Shown here: one piece after another, positions 48,681 through 57,878 of the stretch
Numbering within the stretch: position 1 is the first letter of the stretch
Layout: every line of letters begins with the position of its first letter
Source: Prochlorococcus sp. AG-355-J09
GTDB taxonomy: Bacteria > Cyanobacteriota > Cyanobacteriia > PCC-6307 > Cyanobiaceae
Assembly: GCA_003278735.1 (NCBI GenBank)
Contig: QCDO01000003.1
Coordinates: forward strand, 1-64,000
Reading direction: 5' to 3'
DNA: 64,000 nucleotides
Program-made: the position numbers and the translations under genes
The notes under the pieces: model-generated
What the model was told of the DNA's origin: nothing
Database searches by the model: none
What the model saw: the letters and a program-made list of their open reading frames with translations, nothing else

Positions 48681-50102
48681 ATGTCTAAATCTCCTCAAGA
48701 TGTTTTAAGTCAAATTAAAGACGAAGGAATTGAACTCATCGATTTAAAATTTACTGATATTCATGGTAAATGGCAACATTTAACTCTTACATCAGACATG
48801 ATAGAAGAGGATTCATTTACAGAAGGTTTGGCATTTGATGGATCATCAATAAGAGGTTGGAAAGCAATTAATGCTTCGGATATGTCAATGGTTCCCGATG
48901 CAAGTACAGCTTGGATAGATCCTTTTTATAAACATAAAACCCTAAGTATGATTTGCTCTATTCAAGAGCCAAGAAGTGGGGAGCCTTATGATAGGTGTCC
49001 AAGAGCTTTAGCTCAAAAGGCATTAAAATATCTTGACTCGACTGGTATAGCAGATACTGCATTTTTTGGACCAGAACCAGAATTCTTTTTATTTGATGAT
49101 GTTAGATATGACTCTAAAGAAGGAGGTTGTTTTTATAGTGTAGATACCATTGAAGCGCCATGGAATACAGGGAGAATTGAAGAAGGGGGAAACTTAGGAT
49201 ACAAAATACAATATAAAGAAGGATATTTCCCAGTTGCTCCAAATGATACTGCCCAAGATATCAGATCTGAGATGCTTCTTCTTATGGGTGAACTAGGTAT
49301 ACCTACAGAGAAACATCACCATGAAGTTGCTGGTGCCGGCCAACATGAACTTGGGATGAAATTTGATTCGTTAATAAACGCAGCTGATAACGTAATGACT
49401 TATAAATACGTCGTCAGAAATGTTGCAAAAAAATATGGAAAAACTGCAACATTTATGCCCAAACCTGTATTTAACGATAACGGAACCGGAATGCATGTTC
49501 ACCAAAGCTTATGGAAGAGTGGACAGCCACTATTTTTTGGTGAAGGAGCATATGCAAATTTATCTCAAACAGCAAGATGGTACATCGGAGGCATATTAAA
49601 ACATGCACCTTCATTCCTTGCATTTACAAACCCAACTACAAATAGTTATAAACGATTGGTTCCAGGATTCGAAGCACCTGTAAATCTAGTTTATTCTGAA
49701 GGTAATAGATCAGCTGCAGTAAGAATACCATTAACAGGTCCAAGTCCTAAAGCTAAAAGATTAGAATTCAGATCAGGAGACGCACTTGCAAATCCTTACT
49801 TAGCATTCTCAGTAATGATGCTTGCTGGTATTGATGGAATTAAAAATCAAATTGATCCTGGTGATGGAGTTGATGTAGATTTATTTGAACTTCCAGCTGA
49901 AGAACTTGCAAAAATTGATACAGTACCTTCATCTCTAAATGACTCACTTAATGCGCTAAAAGCAGATAAGGATTATCTATTAGCTGGTGGAGTATTTACT
50001 GAAGATTTTATTGATAACTTTATCGATATAAAATACGAGGAAGTACAACAACTAAGACAAAGGCCTCATCCCCATGAATTCTTCATGTATTACGATGCAT
50101 AA
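48681..50102 (+). CDS. glnA: Glutamine synthetase type I
   Basis: GlnA assimilates ammonium into glutamine, the main nitrogen entry in cyanobacteria. The 473-residue protein has the beta-grasp DGSSIRGW motif near 54, the [10 protein letters not shown] metal block near 131, the ATP/metal motif [12 protein letters not shown] near 267 and [14 protein letters not shown] near 336. At the position of the adenylylated tyrosine of enteric enzymes, near residue 402 (DLFELPAEE), there is Phe, so adenylylation is not expected. Upstream lies a candidate NtcA promoter; downstream a strong terminator makes it a single-gene unit. Confidence 0.97.
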   Translation: MSKSPQDVLSQIKDEGIELIDLKFTDIHGKWQHLTLTSDMIEEDSFTEGLAFDGSSIRGWKAINASDMSMVPDASTAWIDPFYKHKTLSMICSIQEPRSGEPYDRCPRALAQKALKYLDSTGIADTAFFGPEPEFFLFDDVRYDSKEGGCFYSVDTIEAPWNTGRIEEGGNLGYKIQYKEGYFPVAPNDTAQDIRSEMLLLMGELGIPTEKHHHEVAGAGQHELGMKFDSLINAADNVMTYKYVVRNVAKKYGKTATFMPKPVFNDNGTGMHVHQSLWKSGQPLFFGEGAYANLSQTARWYIGGILKHAPSFLAFTNPTTNSYKRLVPGFEAPVNLVYSEGNRSAAVRIPLTGPSPKAKRLEFRSGDALANPYLAFSVMMLAGIDGIKNQIDPGDGVDVDLFELPAEELAKIDTVPSSLNDSLNALKADKDYLLAGGVFTEDFIDNFIDIKYEEVQQLRQRPHPHEFFMYYDA

Positions 50103-50130
50103 TTAAAAGAACTCATAATTTTAAATTATT

Positions 50131-50176
50131 CAATTTGAGAAATATCACAAAATATTCTCAAATTGATTTTTTTTTT
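50131..50176 (+). terminator. Strong intrinsic terminator of glnA
   Basis: A long inverted repeat (CAATTTGAG ... CTCAAATTG, extended by ATAT/ATAT with a one-base bulge) closes a short loop of CACAAA. It is followed at once by an unbroken run of about ten T residues. It begins 28 bp after the glnA stop and ends before the methyltransferase gene. It is the clearest terminator in the window. Confidence 0.9.
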
Positions 50177-50204
50177 GTTGGAATATATATATATAAGTTT
50201 AAAA

Positions 50205-51260
50205 ATGGCAAGGGATTCTATTTCAAAATTTGCATATAAAACGCTACAACAAAGTAAAAGCATTGCAGGTTTTGCTCACAAGCAGATCAGTTCAAGATTA
50301 ATGAATTTTATTCTTCCCGATTCCAAGCTTGAAAATTTTGATATAGATAAGGACCTTCTAATGCAAATCCAAAATTCAATGGATAACTTAAGAGAGGAAG
50401 ATTGGAATGATGCAGAAAAAAATATATATCCAAAAAAATTATTGTTTGACGAACCATGGCTTAGATATCTAGCTCAATATCCCAAAATTTGGCTCGACAT
50501 GCCTAATACATGGGATAGACGGAGAAAACAAAACTTTGATGATCTTCCAAAATCAATTGATAAAGATAATTATCCTCAATATTACTTGAGAAATTTTCAT
50601 CATCAAACAGATGGTTATTTATCAGATTTTTCAGCTAGCATTTATGACTTACAAGTAGAGATACTTTTTAATGGGAGTGCTGACTCAATGAGGAGAAGAA
50701 TAATTAAGCCAATAAAAGAAGGACTTGAAATTTTTAGCGATAGAAAAAAAAGTTCTATAAAAATACTTGATGTCGCTACAGGCTCAGGAAGAACATTAAA
50801 ACAATTAAGAGCCGCATTTCCTAAAGAAAAAATTACAGGAATTGATTTATCGGATTCATACTTAAAAGAGGCAAGTAGATATATTTCAGATTTAGATGGA
50901 GATTTAATTCAGTTAATAAAAGGAAATGCTGAGGAATTACCTTTTGAAAATGATAGTTTTCAATGTATTTCTTGTGTTTACTTATTTCATGAATTACCTA
51001 GAACAATTAGAGCTAAAGTATTAAATGAATTTTTTAGAGTTCTTGAACCAGGCGGGGTTTTAGTTTTAGCTGATTCAATTCAAATAAGTGATTCACCTGA
51101 CTTCACATCCGTAATGGAAAGCTTTTATAAATCTTTTCATGAACCTTTTTATTGTGATTACATAAAAGAGGATATAGATTCTAAAATTGAGGATGTAGGG
51201 TTTAAAGATGTAAAATCAAATTCCTTTTTTATGACCAAAGTATGGTCTGCTGTAAAGTAA
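50205..51260 (+). CDS. SAM-dependent methyltransferase (class I)
   Basis: The protein of about 351 residues has a C-terminal Rossmann methyltransferase domain. SAM motif I is ILDVATGSGRTLKQL near residue 187, GIDLSDSYLKEA follows, and the post-motif CVYLFHELPRTIRAKVL lies near 260. The N-terminal 150 residues (WLRYLAQYPKIWLDMPNTWDR) are specific to a cyanobacterial group; the substrate is unknown, possibly a quinone, lipid or pigment. I chose ATG 50205 (MARDSISKFAY); the earlier in-frame start lies in the terminator T-run. Confidence 0.85.
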   Translation: MARDSISKFAYKTLQQSKSIAGFAHKQISSRLMNFILPDSKLENFDIDKDLLMQIQNSMDNLREEDWNDAEKNIYPKKLLFDEPWLRYLAQYPKIWLDMPNTWDRRRKQNFDDLPKSIDKDNYPQYYLRNFHHQTDGYLSDFSASIYDLQVEILFNGSADSMRRRIIKPIKEGLEIFSDRKKSSIKILDVATGSGRTLKQLRAAFPKEKITGIDLSDSYLKEASRYISDLDGDLIQLIKGNAEELPFENDSFQCISCVYLFHELPRTIRAKVLNEFFRVLEPGGVLVLADSIQISDSPDFTSVMESFYKSFHEPFYCDYIKEDIDSKIEDVGFKDVKSNSFFMTKVWSAVK

Positions 51261-51272
51261 AAAAAAACTTCT

Positions 51273-51536
51273 ATGACCTATTGGGATAAAGATACTATTC
51301 AGCTTGTTCAAAGTCTTAATGACAAATTAAAAATTGATCATTCTAAATGGCATAAAGATAAAGGCAATAAATATAAACGATCTGCAGAACTAATTTCAGC
51401 GGGATTATGCCATTTAATTATTTCTTGTAATGAGAAGGAAACTATTGAGTATATAGAAGAAAGTATTAAATGGTTAAAAGAAATTAACGTAGATAAACCT
51501 TGCCCTGGTAAAAATCACCTTTTTAAAGCCAACTGA
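51273..51536 (+). CDS. Conserved small cyanobacterial protein (DUF6439-like)
   Basis: The 87-residue soluble, charged protein has a helical pattern and the ending DKPCPGKNH. WHKDKGNKYKRSAELISAGL in the middle resembles a small cyanobacterial family I tentatively place in DUF6439. No catalytic motif is seen. It starts 12 bp after the methyltransferase and overlaps the convergent RsbW-like gene by 22 bp. Confidence 0.72.
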   Translation: MTYWDKDTIQLVQSLNDKLKIDHSKWHKDKGNKYKRSAELISAGLCHLIISCNEKETIEYIEESIKWLKEINVDKPCPGKNHLFKAN

Positions 51537-51949
51537 AGCCTATTACCTTTACTACTCCATCTAATATCGTCAAAACATTCATTAATAATATATAGGCCAC
51601 GGCCATTTATGCTACTTATTTTTTTTGGTAATTTGTAGTCTCTTTTTTTTATTTCTAAACCATTACCTTGATCTTGAATTTGCCAAACACACCAATTAGG
51701 AGTAATTATTCTTCTAACTCTAATATTTTTTTTTGGGTCTAATTTATTTCCATGTTTTACTGCGTTAACTAGAGCTTCATGTAATCCAAGTTTTATAAGA
51801 TAGCTTGATTGAGAATTTTTAATAGGTTCTAATAATTGATCGACAAATTCATTTAACTGTAACGATGATTCAAATTCATAGTTTGACCAGTTAATCTTTG
51901 GTCTTTTAAAAAATTTTTTTAAAATATTTTTGCCCCGAAATAAGGACAT
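51515..51949 (-). CDS. Anti-sigma-factor-type ATP-binding protein (RsbW-like)
   Basis: The 144-residue protein is a single GHKL/HATPase domain like serine-protein-kinase anti-sigma factors. The N box is HEALVNAVKHGNKLD near residue 72. The G1-type motif is DQGNGLEI and the GRGLYII block lies near 120. It may bind a sigma factor or an anti-sigma antagonist; no partner is adjacent. A short basic N-terminus (RGKNILKKFFKRPK) precedes the domain. It lies 48 bp downstream of the GUN4 gene on the same strand. Confidence 0.85.
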   Translation of the reverse strand: MSLFRGKNILKKFFKRPKINWSNYEFESSLQLNEFVDQLLEPIKNSQSSYLIKLGLHEALVNAVKHGNKLDPKKNIRVRRIITPNWCVWQIQDQGNGLEIKKRDYKLPKKISSINGRGLYIINECFDDIRWSSKGNRLQLALKR

Positions 51950-51997
51950 ATTAATATTTTGATACTGTCTTAATTTTAACTTATTAAATACCTCAAT

Positions 51998-52717
51998 TTA
52001 AAGAATATTATTATGTCTCTCTGCAATAGCAGGATGCCTTAGGATGGAGTCCATAAGTCTTACTCCTCTTAGTTGATTTATTAATGGCATATGTCCATCA
52101 GGAGCATCCAATGACCAGCAAAAAGATCCAGGATATCTTGTCCACATGCCCTCTTTTTTCCAACCTATTTTCGGCCACATTAATTCATATTTTTTCCCTA
52201 CTGATTTTAGTATCTTTGCCTGAATTGAGAATCCAAATCTACCAGTAGAATAAACAGTCCATAATCTATCTATTGTTTCTAGATCATTACCTGACATATT
52301 CTTAACTTCACTATAGAAAACATATCCACGTTTTTCAGCTAATTTTCCAGCTAATTTTCGTAAAATGGAACTTGTTAATCTATCTGCCTCTTCAAATTTC
52401 TGCTCAACCAACATCAATTGCAAATCTTCATAATTAATATCAATATCCGAATAAGTATTAAACCAATTATTGAATTTAGAGTTTTCAAAGAATTCAGGCT
52501 TTAATTTTTTTAAAACTTGCAATATCCAACCTGCAGCCCAATCATCTCCATCACTATCAAAGATATCAAACAGTGAAGGTCCAAGATTAAAAATATTATC
52601 AACTTCAGATTCTATTTGAGTTAATGAATTTATTCTTTTTCTTTGATTGGAATCTACAAATTTTTTTATCAGATCTAATGTAGCATTATTATAGTTATCT
52701 TTTTCTTTGTTATTCAT
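51998..52717 (-). CDS. GUN4-domain protein
   Basis: The GUN4 fold binds protoporphyrin IX and Mg-protoporphyrin and stimulates magnesium chelatase in chlorophyll synthesis. The 239-residue protein has an N-terminal helical half (about 1-95), then the GUN4 core: ETIDRLWTVYSTGRFGFSIQ near 150 and the WPKIGWKKEG segment near 185. The C-terminal part contains RYPGSFCWSLDAPDGHMPL. These are the porphyrin-pocket blocks of the family. Cyanobacteria can have several GUN4 proteins, so this may or may not be the main chelatase activator. Confidence 0.9.
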   Translation of the reverse strand: MNNKEKDNYNNATLDLIKKFVDSNQRKRINSLTQIESEVDNIFNLGPSLFDIFDSDGDDWAAGWILQVLKKLKPEFFENSKFNNWFNTYSDIDINYEDLQLMLVEQKFEEADRLTSSILRKLAGKLAEKRGYVFYSEVKNMSGNDLETIDRLWTVYSTGRFGFSIQAKILKSVGKKYELMWPKIGWKKEGMWTRYPGSFCWSLDAPDGHMPLINQLRGVRLMDSILRHPAIAERHNNIL

Positions 52718-52753
52718 TTTAAAAAATCAATCTAAAAAATTAAAAAACTATCC

Positions 52754-53794
52754 ATGTATTTCAAAAGAAAAGAACTAGAGAAATTTAGAAGTTTTAAAGG
52801 GCCACTTATAGATGTTAGAAGCCCGAGTGAATATTATAAAGGACACCTGCCTAATTCTATTAACATTCCACTATTTGATAATGATGAGAGAACTATAATT
52901 GGCACGATTTATAAAAAAGAAGGAAGAAAAAAAGCAGTTATAGAGGGATTAAAATTTTTTGAAAAAAAAATGGAATTACTTCTTGATAATTTATTCATGA
53001 GTATTGAGTCTTATAAAACTATTCCTAATAAAAATAATAAATTTTTTATCAGAATATATTGTTCTAGAGGAGGAATGCGTTCACAAAGTATTGGTTGGCT
53101 ACTAGAAAAATATAAATTAAATCCAATAACACTTAAGGGAGGATACAAAATATATAGAAGATGGGTATTAGATAGTTTCTCAAAAAAATTGAATATAGTA
53201 ATTATTGGTGGAAAAACAGGAACAGGAAAGACAAGATTATTATCATTACTAGACAAATATCAATATCAAACTATTGATCTTGAGGGCTTTGCTTGTCATA
53301 GAGGAAGTACATTTGGAGGTTTAGGGATGAAAGAACAACCTTCAAATGAACAATTTGAAAATATAATTGCAGAGAAATTAGATTCTTTTAAATGTTCTAA
53401 TAATATTTTTGTAGAAGCTGAAAGTGCAAATATAGGTAAATGCAAAATTCCTCATGAATTCTTCAATCAGATGAAACATTCTAGGAGAATTGAAATTTTA
53501 AGAAGCGAATCTAACAGGTTAGATGAGTTGATAGAAACTTATAGTGTATTTAAGAAAGAGGAACTCAAAGAATCAGTATTAAGGATAAAAAAAAGATTAG
53601 GACCGCAAAGAACAAAAATAGCTTTAGAATCAATTAATAATGAGAAATGGGACTTAGTTTGCAGATCAGTTCTAGATTATTACGATAAGTGTTATGACTT
53701 TGAAAAAATTGGCAAAACAAATATAAAGGTATTAGATTTAACCGACAAAAAATATGATGAAAGGATTCTAGAGTTAATAAATAATGTTTTATAA
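52754..53794 (+). CDS. mnmH: tRNA 2-selenouridine synthase (MnmH/SelU)
   Basis: The 346-residue protein combines an N-terminal rhodanese domain with a P-loop domain. It begins with IDVRSPSEYYKGHLPNSINIPL. The rhodanese catalytic cysteine is Cys103 in IYCSRGGMRSQSIGWL. The P-loop GGKTGTGKTRLLS lies near residue 153, and QPSNEQFEN and HRGSTFGGLG follow. MnmH replaces sulfur by selenium in the wobble 2-thiouridine of some tRNAs and also performs geranylation. No selD is in the window. Confidence 0.92.
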   Translation: MYFKRKELEKFRSFKGPLIDVRSPSEYYKGHLPNSINIPLFDNDERTIIGTIYKKEGRKKAVIEGLKFFEKKMELLLDNLFMSIESYKTIPNKNNKFFIRIYCSRGGMRSQSIGWLLEKYKLNPITLKGGYKIYRRWVLDSFSKKLNIVIIGGKTGTGKTRLLSLLDKYQYQTIDLEGFACHRGSTFGGLGMKEQPSNEQFENIIAEKLDSFKCSNNIFVEAESANIGKCKIPHEFFNQMKHSRRIEILRSESNRLDELIETYSVFKKEELKESVLRIKKRLGPQRTKIALESINNEKWDLVCRSVLDYYDKCYDFEKIGKTNIKVLDLTDKKYDERILELINNVL

Positions 53795-53854
53795 AATAAT
53801 TACAAGCGAATATGAAAAATATTTCCTAAGATAAAAAATTATTAACTTAATATT

Positions 53855-54208
53855 ATGACAGCAAATAAAACCGCAAAAATACAATTTTATGAAGGAACTG
53901 ATGAACCAGTAGTGCCTGAAATAAGACTGACTAGGAGTAAAGATGGTACCACCGGTCAAGCATTATTTTTGTTTGAAAAACCTCAGGCATTATCTTCAAT
54001 AACAGACGGTGAAATCACAGGTATGCGGATGATAGATTCCGAAGGTGAAATATTAACTAGAGAAGTTAAAGTAAAGTTTGTTGATGGAGAACCAATATTT
54101 TTAGAAGCGGTTTATATTTGGAAGAACACACCAGACTTTGACAGATTTATGAGATTTGCAAATAGTTATGCCAAATCTAATGGGTTAGGATATTCTGAAA
54201 AGAAGTAG
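53855..54208 (+). CDS. psb28: Photosystem II assembly factor Psb28
   Basis: Psb28 is a soluble cytoplasmic-side factor that binds PSII assembly intermediates (CP47) and influences chlorophyll-protein synthesis. The 117-residue protein has the standard [19 protein letters not shown] start. It has the [14 protein letters not shown] block and a C-terminal region ending in [20 protein letters not shown]. Length matches the family. The transporter gene starts 14 bp downstream, with a TTG codon. Confidence 0.96.
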   Translation: MTANKTAKIQFYEGTDEPVVPEIRLTRSKDGTTGQALFLFEKPQALSSITDGEITGMRMIDSEGEILTREVKVKFVDGEPIFLEAVYIWKNTPDFDRFMRFANSYAKSNGLGYSEKK

Positions 54209-54221
54209 AGTATTATGAAAA

Positions 54222-55265
54222 TTGAATAGTTCATCATATTTCAAGTTAGTAGTAATATTAATCACTTTATTAATAGTATGGACTTTAAGGGATTTTCTCC
54301 TACTAATAATTTGTTCTTTAGTAATTTCAAATATTGTATGTAATTTATCTAATCAAATCCGAAAAGGTTTGAAAATTCCTCGATCGATTTCTTTGTTTCT
54401 TGTCTTAACCGTCATATCAGTAATAATATTTACTATTTTTATTCTTGTATTACCTCCGTTTATAAAAGAATTCAATGAAATACTAGTTGACATTCCAAAT
54501 GGTTTATCAAAAATAAATATATTGATCAATACAAATCTGAACAAATTTAATAACTTATTTTATGGCGAACAATCAGAAAATGTTATAGACATATTCAGTT
54601 TAATAAATAATGTAGTTACCATTCCAGATGTCTCAACTATTGCAAAAGCTATTCAAGAAAGCTTTAAGAATTTAATTAATATTGCGGGGAATCTAGGTTC
54701 AGGTCTTTTGAGATTAATATTCGTATTAGCAGTGAGTTTGATGATTTCTATTGAACCAAAACAATATAAAGAAAATGTACTTCTATTAATACCAAAAAAT
54801 TACCGTAATAAATTTAGAAATATTCTGGAAAAATGCAATATTGCATTAACAAATTGGACCTTTTCTATGGTCATAAGCTCATTATCAGTAGGTTTATTAT
54901 CATTAATAGTTTTATCTATATTAGATGTCAAATACGTTGTCTCAAATGCTTTAATAGCAATGGTTCTTAATATAATTCCGAATATAGGTCCAGTTATTAG
55001 TGGTATATTTCCAATCTCAATTGCACTACTAGATAATTTTTGGAAACCACTGGCAGTTTTAGGATCATATGTAATCATTCAAAATATTGAAAGCTACATC
55101 ATAATGCCATCTATAATGAAAAAAAAAGCAAACCTACTTCCTGGTTTGACATTAATATCACAATTTGGATTTACCTTCATTTTTGGTCCATTAGGCTTAA
55201 TATTATCTCTTCCATTAGCTGTAGTAATACAGGTTTTAATCAAAGAATCATTTAAAGATATTTAA
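54222..55265 (+). CDS. AI-2E/PerM-type transporter
   Basis: The 347-residue integral membrane protein of the AI-2E transporter superfamily has about seven to eight helices. Typical blocks are an N-terminal pair of helices, the soluble-looking middle with LINNVVTIPDVSTIAKAIQ, and the C-terminal NIIPNIGPVISGIFPISIALL and GLTLISQFGFTFIFGPLGLILS. Substrates in this family range from autoinducer-2 to ions and are often unknown. The start is TTG: the upstream ATG at 54215 runs into a stop within five codons. It is convergent with a 60-residue gene. Confidence 0.87.
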   Translation: MNSSSYFKLVVILITLLIVWTLRDFLLLIICSLVISNIVCNLSNQIRKGLKIPRSISLFLVLTVISVIIFTIFILVLPPFIKEFNEILVDIPNGLSKINILINTNLNKFNNLFYGEQSENVIDIFSLINNVVTIPDVSTIAKAIQESFKNLINIAGNLGSGLLRLIFVLAVSLMISIEPKQYKENVLLLIPKNYRNKFRNILEKCNIALTNWTFSMVISSLSVGLLSLIVLSILDVKYVVSNALIAMVLNIIPNIGPVISGIFPISIALLDNFWKPLAVLGSYVIIQNIESYIIMPSIMKKKANLLPGLTLISQFGFTFIFGPLGLILSLPLAVVIQVLIKESFKDI

Positions 55266-55268
55266 AAA

Positions 55269-55451
55269 CTACTTAATTAATTTTTTATATAAATATGGGT
55301 ATGAAAAAAGTATAAAGATAGCTAAGGGATGTTTACCCATAGCAAAATATAGAGAACTAAAAGTAAAATGATCAAATAATATTCTTAGCTCAGTAGAAAG
55401 ATCTATTAAAACTAAAGAAAATAAAATTATCAAATAGTAATTCAATTTCAT
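55269..55451 (-). CDS. Small membrane protein at the end of the secDF operon
   Basis: The 60-residue protein has two hydrophobic segments (MKLNYYLIILFSLVLIDL and PLAIFILFSYPYLYK). The middle reads ELRILFDHFTFSSLYFAMGKH. The mixture of conserved-looking charged residues and helices suggests a real gene. I believe similar small proteins exist in related cyanobacteria but cannot name a family. It starts 18 bp after secF on the same strand. Confidence 0.68.
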   Translation of the reverse strand: MKLNYYLIILFSLVLIDLSTELRILFDHFTFSSLYFAMGKHPLAIFILFSYPYLYKKLIK

Positions 55452-55469
55452 AAAATGAGAATCTTAAGC

Positions 55470-56384
55470 TCAGTCTTTAAGCAACAGAGATGGAGCCAAT
55501 AAAATACTTGAATAACTTCCAACAATAATTCCTAATGATAAGGCCAAAGAAAACCAAAACAGCGAGTAAGATCCAAACAAAATTATGCTTAATAAAGGGA
55601 TAAGGGTTGTAATACTGGTAAAAGTTGTTCTCCTAAATGATTCGTTTACTGATAATTGAATAGTTTCGTTATAGCCTTCTTCCTTAGATTTTAAATTCTC
55701 ACGAATTCTATCAAAAATAACAACAGTATCATTTACAGAATAACCAGCAATAGTTAACAAGGACACCGCAAATAAACTATTTACCTCGACAGATAATAAA
55801 ATTCCTAACCAGGAAAATATACCGAAAACAATTAATAAATCATGGAATAAAGCTAATAATGCAAATAATGCATATTTTTTATCAAACCTAATAGTTATAT
55901 ATAAAGATATTGCAAATAAAGAAACCAACAATGAAGTAACACAATTGGTAAGTAATCTTTTCCCAAGCTTTGGACCTATTAATCTTGAATCCTTACTCTC
56001 ATAATTTAAAGGTCCAATAATGTTATCAAGATTAGTAATAAGATTATTTGATTCTTCGATACTCAAATAAGGTGTTCTTATTGAAATTAATTTATTATTA
56101 TTTTGGAATTGTAACTTTATATTATTTATAAAGTTTTTATTACTAGAGATCTCTCTTAAATTTTCTAAAACTGAATCAGGAGAAAGATTAGAACATTCTT
56201 CTTCACAAACTCTTTCTATTCTTAGTTCATTTCCTCCAACAAAATCCATCCCTAAATTTATAGGTTTCTTATAGGAAGTATTAAAAGTTGAATATAAAAT
56301 TCCTAAAAGACTTAACAAAATAAGAAAAATTGAAAAACTAAATATCTTTATTTTATTTTTTATTAGTTCTAGATTGTATTTCAT
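55470..56384 (-). CDS. secF: Protein translocase subunit SecF
   Basis: SecF forms, with SecD, the proton-driven accessory of SecYEG that pulls exported proteins across the membrane. The 304-residue protein has one N-terminal helix, a periplasmic domain with DFVGGNELRIER near residue 43, and a cluster of five helices. SVNDTVVIFDRIRENLKS and SFRRTTFTSITTLIPLLSI are the signature blocks. It starts 21 bp after secD. Confidence 0.95.
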   Translation of the reverse strand: MKYNLELIKNKIKIFSFSIFLILLSLLGILYSTFNTSYKKPINLGMDFVGGNELRIERVCEEECSNLSPDSVLENLREISSNKNFINNIKLQFQNNNKLISIRTPYLSIEESNNLITNLDNIIGPLNYESKDSRLIGPKLGKRLLTNCVTSLLVSLFAISLYITIRFDKKYALFALLALFHDLLIVFGIFSWLGILLSVEVNSLFAVSLLTIAGYSVNDTVVIFDRIRENLKSKEEGYNETIQLSVNESFRRTTFTSITTLIPLLSIILFGSYSLFWFSLALSLGIIVGSYSSILLAPSLLLKD

Positions 56385-56405
56385 GGGAAATTAGAAACAA
56401 AAAAT

Positions 56406-57875
56406 TTAATTTGAAAAATTATTCTTGGGTAGATAGAGATTTTTTTGTCTTAAAGATTGATATGTTGTAAAAAATCGCAAAATAGTTTTAGAACAATTTA
56501 ATGAGGTAAACAAGCTTATTAGAACTCCAATACCTAATGTTGCAGCGAAACCTTTAACAAAATTTGTTCCTAATAAAAACAATACAAAACAACTTAAAAG
56601 GGTTGTAATATGACCATCAACTATAGATGAATTAGCTCTTTGAAAACCGCTATCAATTGCTCTTGAAAGAGTATTGCCGTCATATAATTCTTCTCTTATT
56701 CTCTCAAATATTAGAATATTTGCATCAACAGCCATACCAATGCTAAGTATAAGCCCAGATATTCCAGGTAAAGTCAAAGTTACAGGAATTAAAGAATATA
56801 GGGCTAAGTTAAAGAAACCATAAAGTACTAGAGATAGAACTGAAACGAAACCTAGAATTCTATAATTAAAAATCATAAATATTCCAACAAAAATTAATCC
56901 ACTAATAGCTGCATAAAGACTTTTTAAAATATTTTTGGATCCCAATAGCGCCCCTATAGTGTTAGTTTCTACTATTTCAATTGGCAATGGCAATGAGCCT
57001 CCTTTAAGTTGAACTTCTAATTCTCTAGCATTTTCAGCACTAAAATTACCGCTTATTGTTGCTGATCCACCTGTAATACCAGTACTAGCAAACTGGTTAC
57101 CAACACTAGCTTCACTTATAGATTCGCCATCAAGAATAATAGCCAATAGTTGATTAGTGCCAGCAATTGACTTTGTAATTTCTGCAAACTTTTCACCTCC
57201 TGAACTACTAAAAGTTAATAAAACTTCCCAATTACTATTTGTTTGTTCCTGTCTCCTTCCTGCGTTAATAAGATCCTTACCAGATAAATCTGTTTTAATA
57301 AATAAATTTGTAATTTCTTTATCAACATATTTTTTGATTTCAATTAACTTACCATATAAATCATTACTAGTAGATGAGTAATTCAATTCTTGCTCTATAT
57401 CTTTAAGATCATCTTGAATAACTTTTAAGTAATAATCATTATTTTGATTTTTTTCTTCAATGGAATATTGTTCAATTAATTCTTTAATACTCAATCTTTG
57501 TAGTTGCAGGTTTTTTAAATCTGTAGATGTTCCCTCTTTTTGGGTTCTAAATTCTAATAAAGCAGTCTTACCTAATACCCTTGAAGAAACTAATGGATTT
57601 TGTTCGCCTGGTAATTCTAAAATCAATTGATCTCCACCGAGGGTTTGTAAATTAGACTCAGAAACTCCTAAATTGTTAACGCGCTTATCTATAACCGAAT
57701 AAACTGCTTCAAGTTCATCCCTTGTTACCTTACCTTCCTCTTTAATAATTTGTAGTGTAAGTTGAGAACCCCCTTGTAAATCCAATCCCAACTGTAAGGG
57801 ATAATTTATTAATAGATAAACAGATAAAGTAAGTAGAAATATAATAAAAAAAAGCCAACCTTGCCTTCTTTTCAT
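56406..57875 (-). CDS. secD: Protein translocase subunit SecD
   Basis: SecD is the large partner of SecF in preprotein translocation and membrane insertion. The 489-residue protein has one N-terminal helix, a large periplasmic region (about 35-310: GLDLQGGSQLTLQI, VYSVIDKRVNNLGVSES) and six C-terminal helices. The helices carry SIGMAVDANILIFERIREEL and GTNFVKGFAATLGIGVLISLF. It is sandwiched between pdhB (3-bp gap) and secF. Confidence 0.96.
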   Translation of the reverse strand: MKRRQGWLFFIIFLLTLSVYLLINYPLQLGLDLQGGSQLTLQIIKEEGKVTRDELEAVYSVIDKRVNNLGVSESNLQTLGGDQLILELPGEQNPLVSSRVLGKTALLEFRTQKEGTSTDLKNLQLQRLSIKELIEQYSIEEKNQNNDYYLKVIQDDLKDIEQELNYSSTSNDLYGKLIEIKKYVDKEITNLFIKTDLSGKDLINAGRRQEQTNSNWEVLLTFSSSGGEKFAEITKSIAGTNQLLAIILDGESISEASVGNQFASTGITGGSATISGNFSAENARELEVQLKGGSLPLPIEIVETNTIGALLGSKNILKSLYAAISGLIFVGIFMIFNYRILGFVSVLSLVLYGFFNLALYSLIPVTLTLPGISGLILSIGMAVDANILIFERIREELYDGNTLSRAIDSGFQRANSSIVDGHITTLLSCFVLFLLGTNFVKGFAATLGIGVLISLFTSLNCSKTILRFFTTYQSLRQKNLYLPKNNFSN

Positions 57876-57878
57876 TTT

